The notes under the pieces: model-generated
Database searches by the model: none
What the model saw: only the letters and a program-made list of their open reading frames with translations
What the model was told of the DNA's origin: nothing
Translations under genes and position numbers: made by a program
Shown: in pieces, positions 22,814 through 30,809 of the stretch
Layout of the letters: each line of letters starts with the position of its first letter
Position numbering within the stretch: position 1 is the stretch's first letter
Origin: JAAZPG01 sp012797375
GTDB lineage: Bacteria; Acidobacteriota; Aminicenantia; Aminicenantales; UBA4085
Length of the DNA stretch: 38,570 bases
Reading direction: 5' to 3'
NCBI GenBank assembly: GCA_937868205.1
Contig: CALMMC010000120.1
Coordinates: forward strand, 1-38,570

Positions 22814-23271
22814 AAAAAAACTTCGGAACGGCTGGAGCGGGGATGCTCGCCGCGGCGTTTCTGTTCTGCGCCCCGCGGGGAGCCGACAAATTCATCAAGG
22901 TGTATTTCCCGGACGGCCGGTCGGTGACGGCCGAGCTGGCGGTCACCGAGGCCGAGCGGGCCCGGGGCCTTATGTTCCGGGAAAGGATCGCCCCCGATCA
23001 GGGGATGTTGTTTCTCATGCCGGGAGAGGATTACCACGCCTTCTGGATGAAAAACACCCTGATTCCCTTGGACATCCTCTGGCTCGACGAAGACCGCCGG
23101 ATCGTCCATATCGAAAGGGATGTGCCGCCGTGCTCCGGCGATCCTTGCCCGTCCTACGCGCCGTCGCGGCCGGGATCGTTCGTCCTGGAGCTTGGGGCGG
23201 GCGGGGCCGATCGGTACGGCCTGAAGCTTTTCGACCGGCTGGATTTCGTCCTTCCTAATCCACCTCGCTGA
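22810..23271 (+). CDS. DUF192 domain protein, exported
   Basis: 153 aa from a GTG at 22810, with GGGGAGG four bases upstream. A short signal-like N-terminus ('MKKNFGTAGAGMLAAAFLFC') precedes the DUF192 (PF02643) core: 'RARGLMFRERIAPDQGMLFL', 'HAFWMKNTLIPLDILWLDED', 'VPPCSGDPCPSYAPS' and 'VLELGAGGADRYGLK'. Family members are small periplasmic or secreted proteins of unknown function. A lipobox is not convincing at 'LFCAP'. It is the third gene of the proS-pcm unit, coupled by the overlap of its start with the pcm stop. Confidence 0.9.
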   Translation: MKKNFGTAGAGMLAAAFLFCAPRGADKFIKVYFPDGRSVTAELAVTEAERARGLMFRERIAPDQGMLFLMPGEDYHAFWMKNTLIPLDILWLDEDRRIVHIERDVPPCSGDPCPSYAPSRPGSFVLELGAGGADRYGLKLFDRLDFVLPNPPR

Positions 23272-23290
23272 CCATTCGGAACCGATCCAA

Positions 23291-23464
23291 TCCGAACCTG
23301 TTTATCCATTTCCGCATTTCCTCAAATCCGAACCTTCAAATCCGAACCTGGTTATCCATTTCAGCATTTCCCCGTATCAGGGGAAAAAATGCGGAAATGG
23401 ATAAACAGGTACCGATTGGGAAGGCCGGAAAAGGCGAAATGGATAAACAGGTACTGATTCGGGG
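23291..23464. repeat. Palindromic repeat cluster, left copy (upstream of the ABC exporter)
   Basis: Two forward arms (TCCGAACCTG-TTTATCCATT at 23291-23310 and the G-variant from 23341) are followed by two reverse arms (GAAATGGATAAACAGGTAC near 23393-23412 and 23436-23455). The inner pair encloses a small hairpin, CCCC-GTATCA-GGGG (23370-23383). A partial third forward arm lies at 23326-23335. No gene is inside. Layout, spacing and much of the right half recur at 25673-25854 in the same orientation. The 221 bp between DUF192 and the ABC gene hold nothing else except a possible -10 TACAAT at 23465-23470. Confidence 0.9.
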
Positions 23465-23492
23465 TACAATGTCCCGGAAAGGCGGACGAAGG

Positions 23493-24446
23493 ATGAGCGA
23501 GAGTATTTCCCCGACGGCCCTGAGACTGTCCGGGTTGATGAAGAGGTACGGCGACCTGACCGCGGTCGACGGTTTGTCCCTAGAGATCCGCCGCGGCGAG
23601 ATTTTCGGATGTCTCGGCCCCAACGGCGCGGGAAAAACCACCACGATCAAGATGATGTCCGGCCTCATCCGGCCCGATGGAGGATCGGTCGAAATCAACG
23701 GCCGCCCCGTCCAAGCTTCCTCGTTTAAAGGATTGCGAACGGTCGGGCTTTCCCCGCAGTCCATTGTCATCTGGGAGACGCTGACCTGTCTCGAACAGCT
23801 TGTCTTTTCCGGCCGGGCCTACGGGCTGGACCGCGAATCGGCCCGGAAACGATCGCTCGAGCTTTTGGACGCCTTCGGCTTGTCCGATAAAAAAGACAAG
23901 CTTGGAAAGACGCTTTCCGGCGGGATGCAGCGGCGCCTCAATATCGCCCTAGCCCTTGTCCACGAGCCGGATCTCCTTTTTCTGGACGAGCCCCAGGCCG
24001 GGCTTGATCCCCAAAGCCGGATTCTCGTGCGCGACTACATCAAATCGCTGCGGGGCAAGGTCACCGTGGTCCTGACGACGCACGACATGGAAGAGGCCGA
24101 AAAGCTATCCGACCGGGTGTGCATCCTCGATCACGGCCGGTTGCTCGTCCTGGACACGGTCGCGGCCATCAAGGACCGGCTGGGGGAGGGGGACTTGATC
24201 GAAGTGGAGACCCGCGAGGACGTCCGGACCGAGCTCTTGCCGCATCTCCCCTTTCGGATCGGGGAAGGGGAGGCGAGGACGACGGATCACGTCCTGACGC
24301 TCATTTCGGCCGCGGCCGGAGGAGTTCTTCCGGGATTGCTCCAGACCATCCGAAGCCGGGGGCTTCACCTCGAAAACCTGAGGATTCGGCCGAAAACCCT
24401 GGAAGACGTGTTCATCAAGCTGACGGGGCGGGGATTGAGGGAGTAG
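23493..24446 (+). CDS. ABC-2 type transporter, ATP-binding protein
   Basis: 317 aa. Walker A 'GPNGAGKTTTIKMM', the signature 'LSGGMQRRLNIALALVHEPD' merging into Walker B 'LLFLDEPQAGLDP', and the switch His in 'TTHDMEEAEKL'. Residues after about 215 form the C-terminal extension common in drug/lipid-type ABC-2 ATPases. It would energise the permease encoded by the next gene (4-base gap). The start is uncertain: I chose the ATG at 23493 ('MSESISPTALRLSGL'). An ATG at 23469 is possible but overlaps a potential -10 box. The reverse arms of the repeat happen to encode MDKQV in this frame, which would be an artefact of a longer start. Confidence 0.93.
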   Translation: MSESISPTALRLSGLMKRYGDLTAVDGLSLEIRRGEIFGCLGPNGAGKTTTIKMMSGLIRPDGGSVEINGRPVQASSFKGLRTVGLSPQSIVIWETLTCLEQLVFSGRAYGLDRESARKRSLELLDAFGLSDKKDKLGKTLSGGMQRRLNIALALVHEPDLLFLDEPQAGLDPQSRILVRDYIKSLRGKVTVVLTTHDMEEAEKLSDRVCILDHGRLLVLDTVAAIKDRLGEGDLIEVETREDVRTELLPHLPFRIGEGEARTTDHVLTLISAAAGGVLPGLLQTIRSRGLHLENLRIRPKTLEDVFIKLTGRGLRE

Positions 24447-24450
24447 AGCT

Positions 24451-25629
24451 ATGTCGAGATTCCTCGCCTGCCTGGGAAAGACGCTCAAGGAAAATCTCCG
24501 CGAATGGAAAATCCTGTCCCTGGCCCTCGTCTTCGGGCCGTTTTTCATCTTTGTCATGTACGCCTATTTCGGGGCGACGAGCCCGAGCTACGGCTTGCTT
24601 GTTATCGACCGGGACAAGCCGGTCGCCGCCGACGGCGGCCGGGAGACGTCGGCCGGACGCGATCTGACGGCCGCCTGGACCCAAGCCGCCTATCCGGATG
24701 GGAAGCCGTATTTCAAGGTCCGGACGATCGATTCGATCAAGGACGGCAAGCGGCGGCTGAAAAACCGGGACGCGGACCTTCTCATCGTCATTCCGGAGGA
24801 ATTCTCCGCCTTCATCGCGGAATCGGGAGACCGGCCGGGGGAAACAGCCCGGACGGCGCCGGTCAAGAATATCGGCGATGAATCCGGCGCCCGGTTCATG
24901 GTCGCCGCGGCGCTGGCCGATTTCATCACGTACTCGTACGTCGCCGCGGCCAAGAAGATCGACCTTCCGGCCGCGGTCGAGTTCGAGGGACTCGGGTCCG
25001 GCCGCGTCCCCAACGATTTCGACCTGTATGTCCCGGCCTTACTGGCGCTGGCGATCATTATGATCATGTTCACGGCCGCGGCCTCGCTGATCAAGGAGGT
25101 CGACAAGGGGACGATCGTCCGCCTGGCCCTGTCCCGGCTCAATCCCTGGGAATACCTGGGCGCGATCGGCCTGATCCAAGTCTTGATCGGGACGTTCGCC
25201 CTGGCCCTGACGTTTCTTTCGGCCCTCTCCGTCGGCTATCGGACCGGCGGCTCGATCGGGCTTTTCTTACTCGTCGGAGCGCTCACGACGGTGTCGGTCG
25301 TCGCGATCAGCCTGATCGTGGCCGGTTGGATGAAAACGATCTACGAGCTATTGACCGTCGGAGTTTTCCCGTTTTTCGTCTTGATGTTTTTTTCCGAGAG
25401 CATGTTCCCGCTTCCGAAAATCCTCCTCTTGAATTTCGGAACCCAGGCGTTCTATGCCAACGACGTCCTGCCGACGGCTCTGGCGGTCAAAGCCTTCAAC
25501 AAGATCTTGAACTTCCAGGCGGGATTGGCCGATATCGGATTTGAAATGATGGCGATCCTCGTCCTCACGATCATCTATTTCCTGATCGGGCTATGGCTTT
25601 TCCGCCGCCGTCATCTTCGTCCGCAGTGA
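24451..25629 (+). CDS. ABC-2 type transporter, permease protein
   Basis: 392 aa. One N-terminal membrane helix ('ILSLALVFGPFFIFVMYAYF'), a large extracytoplasmic domain (about residues 45-190), then five further membrane segments ('ALLALAIIMIMFTAAASLI', 'VLIGTFALALTFLSALSVGY', 'GLFLLVGALTTVSVVAISLI', 'VGVFPFFVLMFFSESMFP', 'MMAILVLTIIYFLIGLWLF'). This is the ABC-2 exporter layout of YhgE/drug-export permeases. It partners the preceding ATPase. The substrate is unknown: drugs, lipids and polysaccharides are all possible. The gene pair has its own repeat copies on both sides and no other companion gene. Confidence 0.92.
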   Translation: MSRFLACLGKTLKENLREWKILSLALVFGPFFIFVMYAYFGATSPSYGLLVIDRDKPVAADGGRETSAGRDLTAAWTQAAYPDGKPYFKVRTIDSIKDGKRRLKNRDADLLIVIPEEFSAFIAESGDRPGETARTAPVKNIGDESGARFMVAAALADFITYSYVAAAKKIDLPAAVEFEGLGSGRVPNDFDLYVPALLALAIIMIMFTAAASLIKEVDKGTIVRLALSRLNPWEYLGAIGLIQVLIGTFALALTFLSALSVGYRTGGSIGLFLLVGALTTVSVVAISLIVAGWMKTIYELLTVGVFPFFVLMFFSESMFPLPKILLLNFGTQAFYANDVLPTALAVKAFNKILNFQAGLADIGFEMMAILVLTIIYFLIGLWLFRRRHLRPQ

Positions 25630-25672
25630 AAGACAGGCGGGACGCGGCCTGTCAATTCGGAGCCTGGTCTTA

Positions 25673-25854
25673 TCCGAACCTGTTTATCCATTTCCCTAAT
25701 TCGATCCGCCGCCCGATCCTGATTTCCTCCCGGGCCAACCCGAACCTGGTTATCCATTTCCGCAAATCCCCGGATCAGGGGAAAAAATGCGGAAATGGAT
25801 AAACAGGTACCGATAGGGAGGGCCGGAAACAGGGAAATGGATAAACAGGTTCGG
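25673..25854. repeat. Palindromic repeat cluster, right copy (downstream of the ABC exporter)
   Basis: Same layout and orientation as 23291-23464. Forward arms lie at 25673-25696 and 25739-25760, an inner hairpin CCCC-GGATCA-GGGG at 25768-25781, and reverse arms at 25791-25812 and 25830-25854, the last ending AACAGGTTCGG. The stretch from the hairpin through the third arm and on to GGCCGGAAA is nearly identical to the left copy. The stretch between the two forward arms has diverged. The 303 bp between the permease and the fusion gene hold only this and a promoter. Confidence 0.9.
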
Positions 25855-25874
25855 AATTAACGGCGGAAGCCGAT

Positions 25875-25903
25875 TTGACCCTCTCGGCGCGTTCCGTTAA
25901 GAT
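25875..25903 (+). promoter_or_regulatory. Sigma70-type promoter for the fusion enzyme / CDP-alcohol transferase pair
   Basis: TTGACC (25875-25880), a 17-bp spacer and TAAGAT (25898-25903). The start near 25910 gives a leader of about 23 nt that contains AAGGAG (25918-25923). The -35 begins just outside the repeat. Confidence 0.65.
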
Positions 25904-25932
25904 GTTAGATCCTTTCTAAGGAGCCGAATCGC

Positions 25933-27747
25933 GTGCAGGCCATCGTATTAGCCGCCGGAATGGGCAAGCGGCTGGGCGCCCTGACCCGGAACTCGACCAA
26001 GTGCATGGTCAAGGTCGGAGGAAAGCGCCTGATCGAACATGCCCTGGAAGCCTTGTCGTCCCAGGGAATCCGCAAGGCCGTGATCGTCACCGGCCACGGA
26101 GCCGAGGAGCTGCGGGCCGTCGTCGGCGCTTCCTGCGCCGGCGTGGCCGTTTCCTACATTCACAACCCCGATTACGCCCGGACGAACAACATCTATTCGC
26201 TTCTGTTGGCCCGCGAGGCGATGGAGGCCGAGGATTCCCTCCTCTTGGAAAGCGACCTGATTTTCGAGCCGGCGATCATCGCCGATTGCCTCCGCCACCC
26301 CTCGGCCAACACGGCCGTCGTCGCCCGGTTTATGCCGTGGATGGACGGGACGGTCACCCGCCTGGAGGACAACCACGACATCACCTGCTTCCTCGGCAAG
26401 AAGGAGATGGTCGAGGCCGACCTGGCCCATTACTACAAGACGGTCAACATTTACAAGCTGTCCAAGGATTTCTGCCGGGACAAGTTCTTCCCCTTCTTGG
26501 ATGTCTATATCCGGGCCAAGGGCCTGAACGAGTACTACGAGGAAGTCTTCAAGGTCCTGACGTTCATCGACCGCGGGGCCCTGCGGGCGGTCGATGTGAG
26601 CCGCCGGCTCTGGTACGAGATCGATGACATCCAGGATCTGGACATCGCCGAGGCCCTGTTCGCCCGGGGGAAGGCCAAGGTCGAGGCCCTCCACGCCCGC
26701 TACGGCGGGTACTGGCGGTTCCCCGGCCTCACGGATTTCTGCTACCTCGTCAATCCCTATTTCCCGACGCCCCCGATGTTCGCCGAGATGTCCCGGAGCT
26801 TCCCGGTCCTGGTCGCCAACTATCCTTCCGGCCAGAGGGTCCAGAACCTGCTGGCGGCCAAAATGTTTGGGATCGCCCCCCACCATATCCTGACCGGCAA
26901 CGGCGCCTCCGAGCTCATCCGGGCGATGTTCCGGGGAGAATCCGGAGCCGTCGGCTTGTCGGTTCCGACCTTCGACGAATACCGGGCCTCGGCCGGCCCG
27001 GAAAGAATCAAGCCCTTTCGGCCGGTCCGGCCCGATTTCCGCTACACGGCCGGCGAACTGGGCGATTTCTGTCTCCGGGAGAAGGTCTCGGCCCTGATCC
27101 TCATCAATCCCGACAATCCGTCCGGCAACTTCATCTCCCGCGGCGAGGTCCTCCGGCTGGCCGAACGCCTGGCGGAAAAGAACATCCGCTTGATCTACGA
27201 CGAATCGTTCCTGGATTTCGCCGACGGATCGGCCGATCACAGCCTGATCGAGGGGAGCGTCCTGGAGCGCCTGCCGAATCTCGCCGTCGTGAAAAGCATC
27301 AGCAAATCCTACGGCGTCCCCGGCCTCCGCTTGGGAGTGCTGGCTTCCTCCGACCGGGCCCTCCTGGAGCGGGTCTGGAAAGAAATCTCGATCTGGAACA
27401 TCAACTCCCCGGCCGAGCATTTCCTTCAGATCATCGACAAGTACGGGACCGACTTCCGGGCCGCCTGCCGGCGGATCGCCGAGGAGCGGGAGCGCTTCGT
27501 CCGGGCTCTTGGGGAGATTCCTTTTCTCCGGGTGCTTCCCTCGGCCGCCAATTACGTCCTTTGCGAAATCCTGCCGCCGTGGACGCCGGCCGCCTTGACC
27601 GAGACCCTGCTCAATGAGCACGACATCCTGATTAAGGACGCCTCGGGCAAGCTCGGATTCGACGGGCGGCCTTTCGTCCGGCTGACCGTCCGCGACGAAA
27701 CGGACAACGATCGGCTCCTCGCGGCCTTGAAAGCCCTCATCCGGTAA
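25933..27747 (+). CDS. Fusion: sugar/alcohol-phosphate nucleotidyltransferase + fold-type I PLP aminotransferase (or decarboxylase)
   Basis: 604 aa from a GTG with GGAG upstream. Residues 1-245 are a nucleotidyltransferase: 'LAAGMGKRLGALTRNSTKC' (nucleotide loop), Asp108 in 'LLESDLIF', and 'WYEIDDIQDLDIAE' (metal Asp231/232), most like phosphocholine or alcohol-phosphate cytidylyltransferases. Residues about 265-604 are a class I/II PLP enzyme with 'GNGASELI', 'INPDNPSGNF', Asp423 in 'IYDESFLDFA', and the PLP Lys458 in 'SISKSYGVPGLRLG', resembling HisC and CobD (threonine-phosphate decarboxylase). The next gene, four bases on, is a CDP-alcohol phosphotransferase, so the pair probably makes and uses an amino-alcohol-type CDP compound. 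Whether the PLP half transaminates or decarboxylates cannot be told from sequence. Confidence 0.88.
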   Translation: MQAIVLAAGMGKRLGALTRNSTKCMVKVGGKRLIEHALEALSSQGIRKAVIVTGHGAEELRAVVGASCAGVAVSYIHNPDYARTNNIYSLLLAREAMEAEDSLLLESDLIFEPAIIADCLRHPSANTAVVARFMPWMDGTVTRLEDNHDITCFLGKKEMVEADLAHYYKTVNIYKLSKDFCRDKFFPFLDVYIRAKGLNEYYEEVFKVLTFIDRGALRAVDVSRRLWYEIDDIQDLDIAEALFARGKAKVEALHARYGGYWRFPGLTDFCYLVNPYFPTPPMFAEMSRSFPVLVANYPSGQRVQNLLAAKMFGIAPHHILTGNGASELIRAMFRGESGAVGLSVPTFDEYRASAGPERIKPFRPVRPDFRYTAGELGDFCLREKVSALILINPDNPSGNFISRGEVLRLAERLAEKNIRLIYDESFLDFADGSADHSLIEGSVLERLPNLAVVKSISKSYGVPGLRLGVLASSDRALLERVWKEISIWNINSPAEHFLQIIDKYGTDFRAACRRIAEERERFVRALGEIPFLRVLPSAANYVLCEILPPWTPAALTETLLNEHDILIKDASGKLGFDGRPFVRLTVRDETDNDRLLAALKALIR

Positions 27748-27750
27748 GAC

Positions 27751-28647
27751 ATGGGCATGCTCCGCGCCTGGTTTCTGGAATATTTCCGGTCGCTGAAGCG
27801 TCCCGATGTGGAGGAATGGGCCGATCTCTTTCTCTTCCGGCCCCTGGCCTTTCTCCTGGTCAAGGCGATCTACCGGACGAGCTTGACTCCGAACCAGCTT
27901 TCGGTCTTTTCGATGGTTCTCGGCGTGGCCGCCGGAATTCTCTTGGGAACAGGCGGGCCGGCCGCGGCCGTCGTCGTCGTCGTCCTGCTGTTTCTTTCCG
28001 TCGTCGTCGATTGCGCCGACGGCCAGCTAGCCCGGCTGAAGAAAAACGGCACCCACATGGGCCGGGTCGTCGACGGGGCGATCGATTACGTCGTCGGGGC
28101 GGCCATGTATCTCGGTCTCGGGTTCGGCTTCGCCTCCGCCTTGGATAACCCGGTCCGGGGCTGGCTGCTGGTCGCGGCCGCGGCCGCCAGCAATATCATC
28201 CATTCGGTCGTCTTCGACTATTACCGGAACCGTTACTTGGCCTACGTCCACGGCGTAAGCTCCGCCCAGACCGACGATCGGAACGCCTTCCGCCGGGAAT
28301 ATGTCGAGCTGGGCCGACGGGGCGGGCAGGAGCTGCGCCGGAAGTTCATCCGGCTGTATCTCGCCTACATCGCCTTCCAGATGAAAATCAGCCGCGATCC
28401 GATGACCCTCGGCCCGGTGGAACCCGAGATCTTCCGCAAGACGAACCGCCTGGCGATGCGGCTTTGGACGTTTCTCGGATCTTCGACCCAAGCGGTCCTG
28501 TTGATGATCGCCCTTCTCGGCGGCCGGCTCCTCCTGTATTATTGGGCGATGATCGTCGTCCTGAATGGGATGATGTTCGCCCTTTTCCTGGGCCAGTCGG
28601 CCGTGGATCTGAAGGTCAGGTCCCTCGCGGCCGAAGCGTCAAAGTAA
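27751..28647 (+). CDS. CDP-alcohol phosphatidyltransferase family membrane enzyme
   Basis: 298 aa. The family signature is intact: 'DCADGQLARLKKNGTHMGRV' continuing to 'VDGAIDYVV', that is D..DG..AR then G...D...D, the catalytic metal-binding motif (around residues 90-115). About six membrane segments surround it ('LSVFSMVLGVAAGILLG', 'VVVLLFLSVVV', 'AVLLMIALLGGRLLLYYW', 'MIVVLNGMMFALFLG'). It transfers a phospho-alcohol from CDP-alcohol to a lipid or a second alcohol. Coupled to the fusion gene by a 3-base gap, it is the likely user of that enzyme's product. It overlaps the convergent lpxB end by 9 bp. Confidence 0.94.
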   Translation: MGMLRAWFLEYFRSLKRPDVEEWADLFLFRPLAFLLVKAIYRTSLTPNQLSVFSMVLGVAAGILLGTGGPAAAVVVVVLLFLSVVVDCADGQLARLKKNGTHMGRVVDGAIDYVVGAAMYLGLGFGFASALDNPVRGWLLVAAAAASNIIHSVVFDYYRNRYLAYVHGVSSAQTDDRNAFRREYVELGRRGGQELRRKFIRLYLAYIAFQMKISRDPMTLGPVEPEIFRKTNRLAMRLWTFLGSSTQAVLLMIALLGGRLLLYYWAMIVVLNGMMFALFLGQSAVDLKVRSLAAEASK

Positions 28648-29769
28648 AGCGGCCAGCTCCCGGGCGGCGTTCACCGAGGCTCGTTTCTCTCCCAGCTCCG
28701 TCCGGATGCGGGCGAACGCGTCCTTCATTTCCAGCCGCGCGCCCGAATCGTCCAGGAGCCGAAGCGCTTCCCGGACGAGCGCGTCCGGCGTCATCCGCCT
28801 TTGGATCAGCTCCGGGACGATCCGCCGCCCGGCGAGGATGTTGACGATGCTGTAGTCCCGGATCCGGACGAACGGCCGCCCGGCGGCGTAGGTCAGCGGG
28901 GAGATCTTGTAGAAGGCGACGAGCGGAGTCCCGAGCAGGGCGGCTTCGAGATTGGCCGTCCCGCAGGCGGAGAGGACGAGATCGCTGGCGGCCATGGCCT
29001 CGTAGGCGTCCTCCCGCAGGAGGAGGATATCGGCTTTCGAGGCGACCGAGAGCCGCGGCAGCAGCGCCGGATCGAGGTCCGGATTCTGGATGAGGACGAG
29101 CTGGGCCCGGCGGACGGACTGCAGCCGGACGGCCGCCTCGAGGACGACGGCCAGGTGGCGGCGGATCTCGTTTTCCCGGCTTCCGGGCATCAAGGCGATG
29201 AGGGGCCGGGCCGGATCCAGCCCGCGGGCCCGGAAAAATTCGTCCCGGCTGCTCCGGATCCGAAGACGCTCGAGCAGGGGATGCCCGATGTAACGATGGG
29301 GGATGCCCGCCCGGGCGTAGATTCTCTCTTCGAAGGGGAAGATTAGGAGCATTTTGCGGACGACGCTTTTGATCGTCTTCAGGCGGCTTTTTCTCCAGGC
29401 CCAAACGGTCGGGCTGACATAATAAAGAACGGGGACGCCGGCCTTAACCAGCCGCCGGGCCAGGCGGAGGTTGAAATCGGGGGAATCGATCAAGACGGCC
29501 GCGGCCGGACGGCGGGCCGAGGCCTCGGTCGCCAGCCGCCGGAGGATCTTCCGGATGCGGGGAACGTCCTTGACGACTTCGGCCAGGCCCATCACCGCCA
29601 GGCGGTCCATCGGGACGAGGATATCCACCCCGGCGTCGGCCATGTTCGATCCCCCGACGCCGAAGAACTCGGCCCGGGGATAGAGCAACCGGAATTCGCG
29701 GACGAGACCCGCGCCGTAATTTTCCCCGGATTTCTCTCCGGCCACGATGAGGATCGCCGGATCACTCAT
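28639..29769 (-). CDS. lpxB: Lipid-A-disaccharide synthase
   Basis: 376 aa, a GT-B glycosyltransferase. It begins 'ILIVAGEKSGENYGAGLVRE', then 'EFFGVGGSNMADAG', 'LAVMGLAEVVKDVPRI', 'DSPDFNLRLAR', 'PTVWAWRKSR', 'GHPLLERLR', 'LMPGSRENEIRRHL' and 'ACGTANLEAALLGTPLVAFY'. It joins UDP-2,3-diacylglucosamine and lipid X to make the lipid A disaccharide. With waaA in the same window it shows that the cell makes lipid A and Kdo. Its ATG overlaps the stop of the preceding pseudopilin gene by 4 bp. Such coupling of an LPS gene to pseudopilins is unusual. Confidence 0.97.
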   Translation of the reverse strand: MSDPAILIVAGEKSGENYGAGLVREFRLLYPRAEFFGVGGSNMADAGVDILVPMDRLAVMGLAEVVKDVPRIRKILRRLATEASARRPAAAVLIDSPDFNLRLARRLVKAGVPVLYYVSPTVWAWRKSRLKTIKSVVRKMLLIFPFEERIYARAGIPHRYIGHPLLERLRIRSSRDEFFRARGLDPARPLIALMPGSRENEIRRHLAVVLEAAVRLQSVRRAQLVLIQNPDLDPALLPRLSVASKADILLLREDAYEAMAASDLVLSACGTANLEAALLGTPLVAFYKISPLTYAAGRPFVRIRDYSIVNILAGRRIVPELIQRRMTPDALVREALRLLDDSGARLEMKDAFARIRTELGEKRASVNAARELAALL

Positions 29770-30404
29770 TTCAACGGGGCCCCGAACCGGATGATTTCCG
29801 GGTTTTGTCCGGGAGTCCGGCCGAAGAAGAACAGCCAGGTGTCGTAGGATTCGTTCTTGTCGTAGATGAAAAACGATTTCCGCCCGGAGGGGGAGACGAC
29901 CCCGATGATTCTCGGATTGTCGACCGACGAAAGGAGCTTTTCCGGGACGACCATCACCTGGGTCAAGGAGGAAGGTTCCCCTTCGGCCGCTGCGAAGTCC
30001 CCGGCGTCTTCAGGTTCCTCCCCTTTCTTGGCCGGCCGGCTCCTCGAAGCTTTCCCCCGGGCGGCCGGGGCTTTCGGCCCGGGCGCCCCGAGCTCGCCGG
30101 CTTGGGCCGGCAGGAGGATGAGGTTCCATTTTCCTTCCCGGGTCATGGGCTCGGGAAAGGCCTTGCGCAAGTACCGGCCCTTGACCAGCTCCTCGATCGA
30201 CTTGGGATATTGCCCGGGATTCTTGTCCGCGTAGAGACGGACGGCCTCGACGTATTGACGGCCGCGGAACAGCAGCTCCTCTTCCTTCTCCCTCCAGCCC
30301 TGTGTTTCCAGGACCGGCAGGGCGATCGCCAGGGCGACCGTCATGACGGAGATGAAGACCATTAAAATGAGAAGCGTGTAGCCGGCTTCCGAAGGCCTCA
30401 CCAT
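29766..30404 (-). CDS. Type II secretion-like pseudopilin (minor, lacking Glu5)
   Basis: 212 aa. The N-terminus 'RPSEAGYTLLILMVFISVMT' is a class III signal followed by the hydrophobic spine, but the residue after the processing Gly-Tyr-Thr-Leu is Leu where most pilins have Glu5. Minor tip pilins of the GspK type also lack it. The rest is a globular domain ('GRQYVEAVRLYADKNPGQYP', 'LVKGRYLRKAFPEPMTREGK') with a Pro/Lys-rich low-complexity insert. It is the third of a pseudopilin trio, overlaps the previous one by 7 bp, and leads into lpxB. Confidence 0.78.
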   Translation of the reverse strand: MVRPSEAGYTLLILMVFISVMTVALAIALPVLETQGWREKEEELLFRGRQYVEAVRLYADKNPGQYPKSIEELVKGRYLRKAFPEPMTREGKWNLILLPAQAGELGAPGPKAPAARGKASRSRPAKKGEEPEDAGDFAAAEGEPSSLTQVMVVPEKLLSSVDNPRIIGVVSPSGRKSFFIYDKNESYDTWLFFFGRTPGQNPEIIRFGAPLK

Positions 30405-30796
30405 GTGTTGTAGATCGATCCGTCGAGGGCTTGGGCTTCCGAGCTTGATCGGACGTCGACGATCCCGAGGATCTTCCCCGGCTCAAGCTCCTCGGCGGAC
30501 GGCTCCTCCATGACTTCCACCCAATCCGTCCGGGTGGTGAGGGGATCGGCCGGGATTTTCCGGAGATAGCCTTCATCGACCAGGGCTTGGAGCGAGGCGG
30601 GGTATTTTCCCTTGTCGGAGAAATACTGGTCGATCAGCTTGCGGAACTGGAAGAGGTCCTCCTTCAAGGCCGCTTCCTTGGCTTTCTTGACGGCGTTGCG
30701 GTATTCGGGGAGGGCCAGGCCGACGAGGATGCCGATCATGGTGAAGACGATGATGATTTCGATCAGCGTATAGCCGCGTTCGTGTTTTCGGGCCAC
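30398..30796 (-). CDS. Type II secretion-like pseudopilin (GspG-like)
   Basis: 132 aa from a GTG at 30796, with AAGGAGGAGGAG directly upstream. The N-terminus 'GYTLIEIIIVFTMIGILVGL' is a classic prepilin peptidase site with Glu5. The globular part has 'YFSDKGKYPASLQALVDEGY', then 'LRKIPADPLT' and a C-terminus 'QALDGSIYNTW', the GspG-type pattern. It would polymerise in a pseudopilus driving a type II secretion or type IV pilus-like machine. The other parts of such a machine (ATPase, secretin) are not in the window. Confidence 0.85.
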   Translation of the reverse strand: MARKHERGYTLIEIIIVFTMIGILVGLALPEYRNAVKKAKEAALKEDLFQFRKLIDQYFSDKGKYPASLQALVDEGYLRKIPADPLTTRTDWVEVMEEPSAEELEPGKILGIVDVRSSSEAQALDGSIYNTW

Positions 30797-30809
30797 GACT
30801 CCTCCTCCT

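Noticed and set aside
23291..25854. The repeat clusters as a CRISPR array
   Set aside because: There are only four arms per cluster in both orientations, irregular spacing, no array of spacers and no cas gene.
25948..27621. A 557-codon minus-strand frame inside the fusion enzyme
   Set aside because: Fully antisense to the nucleotidyltransferase-aminotransferase, with no domain pattern.
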